This document shows positions 1-7,777 of a DNA stretch of 43,975 nucleotides, one piece after another; within the stretch, counting starts at the first letter, position 1; the number at the start of each line of letters is the position of its first letter. The translations under genes were made by a program, and so were the position numbers. The notes below the pieces were generated by a model, which made no database searches, was not told where the DNA came from, and saw only the letters and a program-made list of their open reading frames with translations. Where the stretch lies: positions 1 through 43,975 of the forward strand of contig CAYOWQ010000016.1 of assembly GCA_964407695.1 (NCBI GenBank). Direction: 5' to 3'. The stretch is from CAYOWQ01 sp964407695 (GTDB lineage Bacteria; Planctomycetota; Phycisphaerae; Phycisphaerales; SM1A02).

Positions 1-94
1 TGGCGAAACATGCCCATCGAGGCTTGACAGGCAAGACAGTCGCTACGGGAGAGAAGCGGCGCGTTGCGTGACCAACGTCGCTGAGGCTGAAGAC

Positions 95-1411
95 ATGGGT
101 GCTGCACGCCGACCAACCCGACCCGAAGCATGCCCATGGCTCTCCATCACCCCGGCAGTGCTCGGTGTCTGTTCGTACACATTCGCCGATTGCCTGCGCT
201 ACTCCATGGAGATTCTCGCCTCGCAGGACTGCCCCATCGGCAGCTTCTCTACGCGCGCGCTGAGCGAAAACGGACTGGTTGCAGGGGACAGGCAATGCAG
301 CCTCGATGTGGATGACAACTTCCCATTCCTGATCGACGACGATGGCCTCATGCTCCTGCCGATGCCGGTGACGCACAAGTATGGCGAGGCCTGGGGTGTG
401 AACTCGGCGGGAATGGTGGTTGGGCGGATGTGGCCCGAGATGACCGGAATGAATGACCGGGCGTTCCTCTATGACGGCCGTACCGTGGTCAACCTCGGAA
501 CGCTGAAATCGTTCTCAAGCAGTCTTGCGCTCGCGATCAACGACGCCGAACCAGCAACCGTCGTCGGCTTCGTCCGGTCACCGAGCCGCGCTGTCGCTTG
601 GTTCGACGGAACGATCACCCAACTTTCTTTACCCATCGGTCCCAACTCTCGAGCTGCCGATGTCAGCGATACCGGTCATATCTGCGGCTGGATGGGGTCA
701 AGCGAAGCTTCAGGGCCATCCTGGGCCTTTCTCTGGAAAGATGGAGCGGCTGAAACGCTGGCGATGCCGCCCGGCGCGATCGCCTGCGAGGGCATCGCAG
801 TGAACAAACACGGGCATGTCTGCGGCGAATGTCGTTATCCGATTGAGGGCCAGCTGGGCAACATTCGCCGGGGCACGCTCTGGAAGGATGGCGAGGTGAT
901 CGATCTCGGCGTCCTGCCCGGCAAATTCCACAGCGATGTCTTCGACATGAATGACGATGGGACCGTCGTTGGCGAATCCAGCAACCCAAATGGTGGGGCC
1001 GTCGGTTTCGTCTGGAAAGACGGCGTCATGATGAAGCTGAAAGAAATGATCGACACCGACATGACGCTTGTGGCCGCTCGACCCAGAGCCATCAACAACG
1101 CGGGCCAGATCGCCCTCACCGTCACCGACGCCGACACCATCATCGACTACTCCATCCTACTCACCCCCATCCCCCCCATCGTGGGCGACCTCACCTGCGA
1201 CTGGATCGTCGACGGCCAAGACCTCGGCCTGCTGCTGGCCGCGTGGGGGAAGTGCGCGGTGGCGCCGCAGCAGGATCGCGGCGGCCGAGACGGCCGCCCC
1301 ACCGATGGAGGTCGCTCCACCGAACCACCCCCCTGCCCCGCCGACCTGAACGGCGACACCACCGTCGACGGCGCTGACCTCGGCCTGTTGTTGAGCAACT
1401 GGACGTCGTAG
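95..1411 (+). CDS. Secreted HAF-repeat protein with paired dockerin-like C-terminal tail
   Basis: The product is 438 aa. I chose the ATG at 95 because a GAGG lies 8 bases upstream and the residues then form a basic n-region and hydrophobic stretch (about 1-32) like a signal peptide; an in-frame GTG at 68 is the alternative. Residues about 45-345 contain repeats of the kind 'A-x-x-I-N-D-x-G-x-V-V-G ... A-F-L-W-x-D-G ... L-G-T-L', typical of HAF-family extracellular repeats, probably a beta-propeller. The C-terminus holds two calcium-loop-like units with D-G-[QA]-D-L-G-L-L-L-x-x-W, separated by an unusually long Pro/Arg/Gly-rich linker of about 35 residues, and stops two residues after the last Trp. 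The cellular role is unknown; surface location is inferred. Confidence 0.8.
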   Translation: MGAARRPTRPEACPWLSITPAVLGVCSYTFADCLRYSMEILASQDCPIGSFSTRALSENGLVAGDRQCSLDVDDNFPFLIDDDGLMLLPMPVTHKYGEAWGVNSAGMVVGRMWPEMTGMNDRAFLYDGRTVVNLGTLKSFSSSLALAINDAEPATVVGFVRSPSRAVAWFDGTITQLSLPIGPNSRAADVSDTGHICGWMGSSEASGPSWAFLWKDGAAETLAMPPGAIACEGIAVNKHGHVCGECRYPIEGQLGNIRRGTLWKDGEVIDLGVLPGKFHSDVFDMNDDGTVVGESSNPNGGAVGFVWKDGVMMKLKEMIDTDMTLVAARPRAINNAGQIALTVTDADTIIDYSILLTPIPPIVGDLTCDWIVDGQDLGLLLAAWGKCAVAPQQDRGGRDGRPTDGGRSTEPPPCPADLNGDTTVDGADLGLLLSNWTS

Positions 1412-1472
1412 GCTGCACGGCCGTACGGCAGGGCTCACGCTGCCGCGTGCGCGCAAGACACGAACATCTCAA

Positions 1473-1539
1473 GCAGGGTGGATCCCTGCCCTACACATTG
1501 CTCTCATCGTTGAATCCCGCGGGGTGAACCCTGCCCTCC
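1473..1539. repeat. Short intergenic direct repeat
   Basis: Two similar stretches lie at 1473-1494 and 1521-1539, each reading approximately GGGTG(G)A(T/A)CCCTGCCCT, between the convergent ends of the HAF gene and the helicase gene. The first also folds as GCAGGG/CCCTGC with a 5-base loop. No T-run follows on either strand, so it is at best a weak terminator. It could be a copy of a dispersed intergenic element. Confidence 0.35.
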
Positions 1540-1551
1540 AAAGGTGCTGCT

Positions 1552-2901
1552 TTACCGCCGCCCCGTCTTCACCCGACCACCCATGCGCCGAGCCGGCGGG
1601 GCGATCGGCACGAGGCCGCCCGGGAATTTCGTCTCATCCACTCCGCCCTTGGTCTCGGCCGCGGTGGGTGGCGGAGTGGCAAGCCGCGACACCTTCTCGG
1701 CGTACTCGCGCTTGCGGCGCTCTTCCGATTCCATTCGCGCCCTGATCTCGGCCGGCGGCTCACTCGGCACGAAATCCGGATACTCAAGCGCTGGAATCTC
1801 GATGTTCGCCAGCATCTCCACCTTGGTGAGCAGCTCGCCCTGATCCGGTGTGACAAACGTCCACGCGACCCCCTCGCGGCCGGCGCGGGCCGTGCGGCCG
1901 ATGCGATGGATATACACCTCGGTGTCTTCGGGCACGTCGTAGTTGATGACGTGGGAGATATCTTCAACGTCGAGCCCGCGGGCGGCGAGGTCGGAGGCGA
2001 CCAGCACCTTGAGGTCGCCGTCGCGCAGGCGATCCATCACCTTGTTGCGCTTGGTCTGATACATGTCGCCGTGCATGGGGTGGGCATCGACGCCGTGCTT
2101 GTGCAGGAAGGTGGCGACATCATCGACCGTCTTCTTCATACGGCAGAAGACAACGGTCAGCGCCGGTGATTCATGCGTGAGCAGGTGCAGCAGCAGGCGC
2201 TTCTTATCCCACGGCTGCACACTCAGATAGCTCTGCTTCACCTGGCTCACCGTGAGGCTCTTGGCGCTGGTGACGATCTTTTCGGGATCGCGCATGTATT
2301 GCCGCGCGAGCTTCTCGATCTCGGGCGAAATCGTGGCGGAGACGAAGATCATCTGCGCCCGGGTCTTCAGGCTGCCGAGGATCTTGCGGATGTCTTCGCG
2401 GAAGCCGATATCGAGCATGCGGTCAACCTCGTCGAGCACCGCATGACGCACGCGGTCGTAGGGCAACAGGCCGCGAGCGTGCATATCCATCACGCGGCCG
2501 GGCGTGCCCACCACGACGGGCGGGTTCTTCTTGAGCTTGGCGACCTGGGCCTTCATTTTCTGGCCGCCATAGATGGGAACCGCATGGATGCCGGCATGCT
2601 TGCCGAGATCGTGCAGCTCCTTGGCCACCTGCACCGCCAGCTCGCGCGTGGGCACGAGGATGAGGGCGCTGAGCGCATCGGAGGCCTTGACCTGCTGAAG
2701 GATGGGCAGGCCGAACGCCGCGGTCTTGCCCGAGCCGGTCTTGGCCTGGCCCAGCACATCGCGGCCGGTCATGGCCGGAGGAATCAGTTGAGACTGAATA
2801 TGGGTGGGGTGGATGAATCCGGCGTCGGTGACGGCGGACAGGAGGTCGGCGCGCAGACCGAGGTCCCCGAAGGTTTTACTGGTATCAAACGTATCGCTCA
2901 T
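1552..2901 (-). CDS. DEAD-box ATP-dependent RNA helicase (DEVD variant)
   Basis: The 449-aa product should unwind RNA using ATP in the cytoplasm (RhlE/CsdA-like general helicase). The ATG at 2901 is supported by GGAG about 9 bases upstream; the reading frame extends further upstream without a good ribosome site. Visible motifs: Q motif around residues 11-36, motif I A-K-T-G-S-G-K-T 53-60, Ia P-T-R-E-L-A 84-89, G-G 112-113, T-P-G-R 133-136, motif II D-E-V-D 157-160, S-A-T 188-190, motif V around 303-311, motif VI H-R-I-G-R-T-A-R-A-G-R 332-342. Motif II is DEVD rather than DEAD, a tolerated variant. The C-terminal ~90 residues are charged and Pro/Arg rich, probably for RNA binding. It is divergent from alr. 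Confidence 0.95.
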   Translation of the reverse strand: MSDTFDTSKTFGDLGLRADLLSAVTDAGFIHPTHIQSQLIPPAMTGRDVLGQAKTGSGKTAAFGLPILQQVKASDALSALILVPTRELAVQVAKELHDLGKHAGIHAVPIYGGQKMKAQVAKLKKNPPVVVGTPGRVMDMHARGLLPYDRVRHAVLDEVDRMLDIGFREDIRKILGSLKTRAQMIFVSATISPEIEKLARQYMRDPEKIVTSAKSLTVSQVKQSYLSVQPWDKKRLLLHLLTHESPALTVVFCRMKKTVDDVATFLHKHGVDAHPMHGDMYQTKRNKVMDRLRDGDLKVLVASDLAARGLDVEDISHVINYDVPEDTEVYIHRIGRTARAGREGVAWTFVTPDQGELLTKVEMLANIEIPALEYPDFVPSEPPAEIRARMESEERRKREYAEKVSRLATPPPTAAETKGGVDETKFPGGLVPIAPPARRMGGRVKTGRR

Positions 2902-3030
2902 TCGTGCGGTCTCCGCGCCGGAGTCGATCCGCCGGCGAGCGTGGCCGCGAGACGTCGTCGTTCGGGCCTTGACCAAGGCCCGGGCGATGAGGTCTGGAAG
3001 CACACGCCCGCCAAGAGAGCGGCCGGCGAC

Positions 3031-3042
3031 TGATCTAGATCA
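3031..3042. promoter_or_regulatory. 12-bp perfect palindrome in divergent intergenic region
   Basis: TGATCTAGATCA is a perfect inverted repeat lying in the 276-base space between the divergent helicase and alanine racemase genes. It could be an operator or may be chance; no second copy was seen nearby. Confidence 0.25.
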
Positions 3043-3177
3043 TCGGCTCGTGGAGGTTCCGCCCTGTGCGGAATGTGTTCCCGAGCAGTTTGATTCTCTG
3101 TCTAGGATATGGTCGATATCGAGGCGAAACCACGTGACAATCGGGAATTCCGATGTCATGCTGCAGGAAGGTCATTG

Positions 3178-4431
3178 ATGCACGACACCAGCCGGATCCA
3201 TGTGAACCTGACCGCCATCGACCGCAACATGGCGGTTCTGCGGAAAATCGTGGGGCCGGAGTGCGCGCTGTGCCCGATTGTGAAGGCCGACGCGTATGGG
3301 CTGGGGGCGGCCAAGGTGGCGCCGAGGCTGGCGGCTTCGGGGGCCGATCTCCTCGCGGTGTTTTCGCCTGAGCAGGCGGTCGGGCTGGTGCGGGCGGCGG
3401 TGCCGACGCCGGTCCTGATCCTGATGCCGGTGCATGAGATCTCTCGGAATGACGAGCTGTATCGCTGGCTGGTCTCGGGCAGACTGCACCTGACGGTGCA
3501 TGATGAAGCCCATCTGGATCGCCTGATCCGGCTGGCCGAACGGTTTGCATGCACGATCCCGGTGCACCTCGAGGTGGATACGGGCATGAGCCGGGGCGGG
3601 ACGGATTCGGAGACAGCAGCAACAATGATCCGGCGTATCGCGGGCACGCGATGGCTGCACCTGGCGGGGATGATGACCCACTTCTCGAACGCGCGGACCG
3701 ATGCCGAGCGGACGTCGGCCCAGATGGCGACCTTCGACAGGCTGGTGGAAGGAGCGGGTTCGCAGATTCCCAATGACTGCATGATCCACGTGGCCAGCAC
3801 GTATTCGGTGCTGCGGCATCGGCGATATCACCGATCCATGGTTCGATTCGGGCTGGCCTGGGCCGGCTACGGATTGGAAGAGATCGAGGGTGGAGAGGTG
3901 ATCGTCGAAGGCGAGCGGCTGCAGCCGGTCATGTGCTGGACGAGCGAGATCGTTCAGATCAAACGGATTGAGCGAGGGGTTTCCGTGGGTTACGGATCGC
4001 TCTGGACTGCGAACCGGCCAAGCATGATCGGCCTGGTTCCGGTGGGGTATGCCGACGGATACCCGGTCCGGAGGGAGGTTGGAGCGAGCCATGGCTGCGC
4101 GGCGGAATCCGGGGAGGTCGGGGTGAAGTTGGCTGACGGATCGATCGGGTTTGCGCCGGTGATCGGGGCTGTGAACATGGATCAGATCACGGTGGATCTG
4201 ACGGACCTGGTTCTTCCGGGCGGTGTGGGTGAATCGATCGGCGTTGGGACTGAGGTGGAGTTGGTATCAGCGGACCGTACTGCACCGAATTCGCTGTGCC
4301 GGGTGGCCCGATCTGCAGGAACGATTCCCCATGACATGCTGTGCCGATTGAACCCGAGGCTGAAGCGATGCTATGAGGTCGAGAATTCCCGGACCGGGGA
4401 GCAGTCGCGAACCGCCATCGCTGCGGGATAG
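3178..4431 (+). CDS. alr: Alanine racemase
   Basis: The 417-aa product is a PLP enzyme interconverting L- and D-alanine for peptidoglycan. The ATG at 3178 is chosen over an upstream ATG at 3109 because AGGAAG lies 7 bases before it and the homologous part begins there (R-I-H-V-N-L-T-A-I-D-R-N). The PLP lysine is Lys36 in V-K-A-D-A-Y-G-L-G. The second catalytic base is Tyr272 in V-G-Y-G-S, and G-Y-A-D-G-Y is at 290-295. The segment usually reading A-N-S-A-A is A-S-T-Y-S around 206-210, and the usual V-R-P-G is V-R-F-G, so the active-site periphery is divergent. Its neighbours are convergent or divergent, so it is probably monocistronic. Confidence 0.93.
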   Translation: MHDTSRIHVNLTAIDRNMAVLRKIVGPECALCPIVKADAYGLGAAKVAPRLAASGADLLAVFSPEQAVGLVRAAVPTPVLILMPVHEISRNDELYRWLVSGRLHLTVHDEAHLDRLIRLAERFACTIPVHLEVDTGMSRGGTDSETAATMIRRIAGTRWLHLAGMMTHFSNARTDAERTSAQMATFDRLVEGAGSQIPNDCMIHVASTYSVLRHRRYHRSMVRFGLAWAGYGLEEIEGGEVIVEGERLQPVMCWTSEIVQIKRIERGVSVGYGSLWTANRPSMIGLVPVGYADGYPVRREVGASHGCAAESGEVGVKLADGSIGFAPVIGAVNMDQITVDLTDLVLPGGVGESIGVGTEVELVSADRTAPNSLCRVARSAGTIPHDMLCRLNPRLKRCYEVENSRTGEQSRTAIAAG

Positions 4432-4462
4432 GGTTGAGATCAGACAACGGTTGAAAGCAAAA

Positions 4463-4495
4463 AGTACAACGCCCCGATCCGAGAATCGGGGCGTT
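4463..4495 (-). terminator. Intrinsic terminator of the PEP-CTERM gene ending at 4524
   Basis: An 11-bp perfect stem (4468-4478 with 4485-4495) has a 6-base loop and is followed on the minus strand, after four bases, by a TTTTT run. It lies 29 bases beyond the stop codon. The plus side has no T-run, so it serves mainly the minus-strand gene, although alr converges on it. Confidence 0.85.
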
Positions 4496-4523
4496 GCGTT
4501 ACTGTCGATGACGCGGTTCGTCT

Positions 4524-5261
4524 TTAGGCGCGACGACGGCCGCGACGGGTGACGAGGCCGAGAGCGAGCATGGCGAGGCCGGCCGGAGCGGGCACAGCCT
4601 GAGCGACAAACACGCTGGTGAACGAGGCCTGATCGCCGGCGCCGACGGTGAAGTTCAGCTTGATGCCGATCGAGCTGGCGATGGCGCTGTAGGCAAGGCT
4701 CGGGATGGGCTGACCGAAGGCTTCGGAGCCGACGTTGCCGCTGAAGAAGGGATCAACGGAGATCGACTGCGGATCGGCAAGGAGCGAAGCGGCCGTGGAG
4801 CCGTCGACGAGGGCGTTCCAAACGTCAAGGCCGCCGAAGCTGCCGAGGCTTCCGCCGTCGCCATCGCCGGTGAGGCCGAGGGCGACCGAACCGCCGAGGA
4901 CCGAGCCGGGGCCGAGGGCAACGCCGGGAAGGACGAAGGAGATGCAGACATCCTGAGCTGAACCGGTGTTATTGGTCCAGGTGATGTTGCCGGAGATGAG
5001 AGCGCTCAGGGCGTCCGATCCCGCATTGAGGTCGTAGTTAAGGTTCCAGAACGGATTGAGGAAGAATCCATCCGCCTGATAGTTGAAGAGGCCGCCGCCC
5101 AGCGGATCGCCGTTCTGCGAATACTCTCCGAATGAATTCACGCCGTTGACCGAGACGTTGATCAGCAATGGATCCGCCTGGGTCGCGGTTGCAAGAGCGC
5201 CAGCTGCGGCGACAGCCACAGTTGCAGCGATGCTACCGATCTTTGAGCCGAAGAAAGTCAT
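4524..5261 (-). CDS. PEP-CTERM-like sorted exported protein (paralogue A)
   Basis: The 245-aa product has a signal peptide (F-F-G-S-K then an Ala-rich core, cleavage near A-T-Q-A, residue ~29) and a PEP-CTERM-like tail: V-P-A-P-A-G, hydrophobic stretch, then R-R-G-R-R-R-A at the end. The ATG at 5261 is preceded by a near-consensus AGGAGGG about 6 bases upstream, suggesting strong translation. The middle is Gly/Ser/Asn rich and beta-like with no known catalytic motif. It is a paralogue of the next gene: both contain E-[AS]-F-G...I-P-S-L...I-G-I-x-L-x-F and A-G-D-x-A-S-F-T-S-[VI]-F-V just before the tail. Such tails are processed by exosortases in other bacteria; none is in this window. Function is unknown; probably envelope or matrix. 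Confidence 0.85.
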   Translation of the reverse strand: MTFFGSKIGSIAATVAVAAAGALATATQADPLLINVSVNGVNSFGEYSQNGDPLGGGLFNYQADGFFLNPFWNLNYDLNAGSDALSALISGNITWTNNTGSAQDVCISFVLPGVALGPGSVLGGSVALGLTGDGDGGSLGSFGGLDVWNALVDGSTAASLLADPQSISVDPFFSGNVGSEAFGQPIPSLAYSAIASSIGIKLNFTVGAGDQASFTSVFVAQAVPAPAGLAMLALGLVTRRGRRRA

Positions 5262-5352
5262 GCTTTCCCTCCTAATTCTTCTCGATCCTCTCTCAGGATG
5301 GATCGTTGGTTTCAAGTCGCAGCGCCGCCAAAGCGCCACCGACAGTTGCTGG

Positions 5353-5380
5353 AATATATCACGTTAGAGGCGTAATGCAA
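5353..5380 (-). promoter_or_regulatory. Possible sigma-70-type promoter for the PEP-CTERM gene
   Basis: On the minus strand TTGCAT (5375-5380) is followed after 16 bases by TATATT (5353-5358), about 90 bases upstream of the start codon at 5261. The -10 is a good match and the -35 only partial. Confidence 0.45.
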
Positions 5381-5551
5381 GAGTTGAAGCCCATCAAGCC
5401 TTGAAAATCATCGCCTATAACGACATTTGAGTCTACCACACCGAACCGGATGAGGGAAGCGATAATTCCGCAAATCCAGCGGGGATTACCCATTCATTAC
5501 GTCTGCCTGACAGAACTCTAATGTCGACCGTTTGAACATGGCAAATTAGGC

Positions 5552-5602
5552 AAAATCACCGCCGTGCATGGGAGGATTCTTGAATCCTGCCATGCACGGC
5601 GG
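5552..5602 (-). terminator. Long hairpin terminator of the PEP-CTERM gene ending at 5681
   Basis: A 13-bp perfect outer stem (5559-5571 with 5590-5602) continues, after one G-G mismatch, into a 7-bp inner stem (5573-5579 with 5582-5588). On the minus strand it is followed by TGATTTTG. The T-run is short, but the stem is very stable. Confidence 0.65.
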
Positions 5603-5680
5603 GGAGAGTATCTTCAGTTTTCACGGATGACTGAGTCATCCGCGGGAGGAATCATCCGCCAAGCGGCGGTGAAACTACTC

Positions 5681-6451
5681 TCAAGCCGTCCGACGACGTC
5701 GGCCGAAACCGAGGAGGCCGGCGATCGACAGGATGGCCACGCCACCGGGACCAGGAACCGGCTCAACCACGAAGATGCTCGTGAATGAGGCGGAGTCGCC
5801 AGCGGTGAGGCTGAACTTGAGGGTGATACCAATGGTGTTGGCCACGGCCGGTCCGAGGAGCGAAGGGATCGAGGGACCGCCGAAGGACTCGGGGCCGATC
5901 GTCGCTGAAAGGAACGAACCGGAGCTGACCGAGTTCGAATTCAAAAGGGTTTGCCACGCTCCACCGTCGATCAGCGAAGTGTAGATGGGGGCACCGCTCG
6001 AATCATTGGCGAGCGTCGCACCGTTGCCGTTGAGGTCAGTCACCGTACCGGTAACCGAGCCGCCAGTCAGCGACGCAGGAACGACTGCACCAATCGGCAG
6101 GCTCACCGTAAGGGTGAAATCCTGGGTAAACGCGGAGTTATTGGTCACCACGATGTTCGCAATCACGAACGGATCGGGGTTGACCGTCATGCTCCAGGCC
6201 AGGTTCCACTTGTTCGGCGCGCCAACCGCACTCTTCTTGCTACCGAAGTAGGAGAAGGTGCCATTCTTGTTGTTGACAGCGATGCCAGCGTCATTCGCAA
6301 GGAACGACGACTGAGTAGATCCAACACCCCAGGTCATGCTGAGGGCAGGAATCACATCGGTATCAGCCGCGGCGACTGGGGCCATGGCAAGCATTGCCAC
6401 GCCGCAGAGGGCGACCGATCCACGCAGGAAAGTCTTTTTCAACTCTGACAT
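5681..6451 (-). CDS. PEP-CTERM-like sorted exported protein (paralogue B)
   Basis: The 256-aa product starts at the ATG at 6451, preceded by AAGGAGG at good spacing. The signal peptide is K-K-T-F-L-R then a hydrophobic core, with cleavage around A-A-A-D (residue ~29). The tail is V-P-G-P-G-G, a hydrophobic stretch and R-R-R-R-T-A, a PEP-CTERM variant with Gly at the third position. The body is Ser/Thr/Asn-rich and resembles paralogue A over roughly the last 90 residues. It lies 115 bases downstream of the dus stop codon on the same strand but ends at its own strong hairpin. Role unknown; sorting to the envelope is inferred from the tail. Confidence 0.85.
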   Translation of the reverse strand: MSELKKTFLRGSVALCGVAMLAMAPVAAADTDVIPALSMTWGVGSTQSSFLANDAGIAVNNKNGTFSYFGSKKSAVGAPNKWNLAWSMTVNPDPFVIANIVVTNNSAFTQDFTLTVSLPIGAVVPASLTGGSVTGTVTDLNGNGATLANDSSGAPIYTSLIDGGAWQTLLNSNSVSSGSFLSATIGPESFGGPSIPSLLGPAVANTIGITLKFSLTAGDSASFTSIFVVEPVPGPGGVAILSIAGLLGFGRRRRTA

Positions 6452-6566
6452 ACCTCTTCCTCCTTGAGGCCTCTCTTGATTGTGCCGGTTTGTGTAGAAG
6501 CCGGCTAATAGACGATGCACGAAACCGCGACGCGATGACGTCGCAACAAACTGTGGTCAGAGCAGA

Positions 6567-7745
6567 CTAACACGTACTCCGGAGACTTTCAAGCCGATTA
6601 TTCGCGAAAAGCAGAAAATCATCAACATCCGAACCTGACGGACATCTGAAACTAGAACAAAAACCTTCCGAGGTCCCATAACCTAGAGTCGCTTCAATGT
6701 GCTCAAAACGGTCGGCATCCCGACCAGTTACCGATCTGCCTGAATCTGCGAAATCCGAGAACCTGGCCAAGGCGTCACGGAGATGTCGATCCATCGCCGC
6801 TGCGGATCGCGATGTCCGAATCGCTTCCTTGAGCCACTTTATATGACCCATCGTGCGGCCATACCAGCTGATCCGCTTCTGAAGGCATTGGACCGCCTGG
6901 GATTCACCGGCATATTGAACGAGCAGTTCCAGGTGGCGACGAATAATCAAGATCTTCGCAACATTCGAAGGGTCGCCGCACGGCACACCGCCATTCAATA
7001 AAGGCAGCGCCTGGGCGAAGATCCATGGGGTTCGCATGGCTCCCCGGCCGATCATGACACCCGAGCATCCAGACTCCCTCATCATCTTCGGGACATGCCA
7101 CGGTTCCGTCACATCACCGTTCCCGATGACCGGAATCCTGCGTACCGCCGATACCACTTCTCCAATGGCCTTCCAGTCTGCCAGACCGCCAAACCGCTGC
7201 TCGGTCGTACGGGCATGAACGGTGACGGCTGCAATCCCGACGTCTTCAAGCCCCTGGGCAAGCTGCGGCGCGACTATTCGGGTTGAGTCCCATCCCAATC
7301 GCATCTTGGCCGTCACCGGAACGCTACCCCCTGACGCTTTACGAACCGATTCCACGATCCGCGAAGCGAGCCGAATCGTGCCGCACGGATCGCAGAGCAG
7401 AAGAGAGCCGCCGTTCTTCTTGGCGACCTTATCGACCGGGCAGCCCATATTGATGTCAACGACCGCGGCTCCATGGTCCACGGCCCAGGCCCCCGCCTCC
7501 GGCAGAGGATCCGAATCGTTGCCATAGAGTTGCATGCAAAGCGGCGAGTCTTGAGGAGTCGTGGCCGCGAGTTCGAGGGATCTTGGCGATCCACGGAGGA
7601 CGGCCCTGCAATTGAGAAGGTCGGTGCTGGCCAGACCAACGCCGCCGAGCTCCCGGCAGAGCAGCCGAAAGGCCAGGTCGCAATGACCGGCGATCGGAGC
7701 CAGGAGCAACGGTGACGACAGTCTGCAAGGGCCGATCTGCAGCAT
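6567..7745 (-). CDS. tRNA-dihydrouridine synthase (Dus family)
   Basis: The 392-aa flavoenzyme reduces specific uridines in the tRNA D-loop. Visible features of the FMN TIM barrel: A-P-I-A-G at 16-20, Q-L-Y-G 72-75, D-I-N-M-G-C-P with catalytic Cys102, V-x-K-K-N-G-G-S 107-114, T-A-K-M-R-L-G-W 145-152 with Lys147, V-H-A-R-T 176-180, I-G-N-G-D-V 207-212 and I-G-R-G-A 232-236. The helical C-terminal tRNA-binding domain is about 250-340, and ~50 unusual Ser/Phe-rich residues follow. I cannot assign the DusA/B/C type firmly; DusB-like is likeliest. It is divergent, with a 32-base gap, from the lipoprotein gene at 7778. Confidence 0.92.
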   Translation of the reverse strand: MLQIGPCRLSSPLLLAPIAGHCDLAFRLLCRELGGVGLASTDLLNCRAVLRGSPRSLELAATTPQDSPLCMQLYGNDSDPLPEAGAWAVDHGAAVVDINMGCPVDKVAKKNGGSLLLCDPCGTIRLASRIVESVRKASGGSVPVTAKMRLGWDSTRIVAPQLAQGLEDVGIAAVTVHARTTEQRFGGLADWKAIGEVVSAVRRIPVIGNGDVTEPWHVPKMMRESGCSGVMIGRGAMRTPWIFAQALPLLNGGVPCGDPSNVAKILIIRRHLELLVQYAGESQAVQCLQKRISWYGRTMGHIKWLKEAIRTSRSAAAMDRHLRDALARFSDFADSGRSVTGRDADRFEHIEATLGYGTSEGFCSSFRCPSGSDVDDFLLFANNRLESLRSTC

Positions 7746-7777
7746 GTCGTGAGTGTAGGGGGTCCCTAGGATCGGTG

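Larger units (their letters stand above)
5262..5680. other. 419-base intergenic region between two PEP-CTERM genes
   Basis: No coding region is supported. Reading from high to low coordinates, it holds the terminator hairpin of the upstream gene (5559-5602), a second 8-bp hairpin (5624-5631 with 5635-5642) without a T-run, and the putative promoter at 5353-5380. It is visibly more AT-rich around 5340-5560 than the genes on either side. Confidence 0.6.

Noticed and set aside
24..29. TTGACA as a -35 for the first gene
   Set aside because: No acceptable -10 element lies 16-18 bases downstream (GGGAGA), so it is probably chance.
3035..3625. Minus-strand frame of 196 codons over the start of alr
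   Set aside because: Pro/Ala/Arg-rich antisense of a well-supported alanine racemase.
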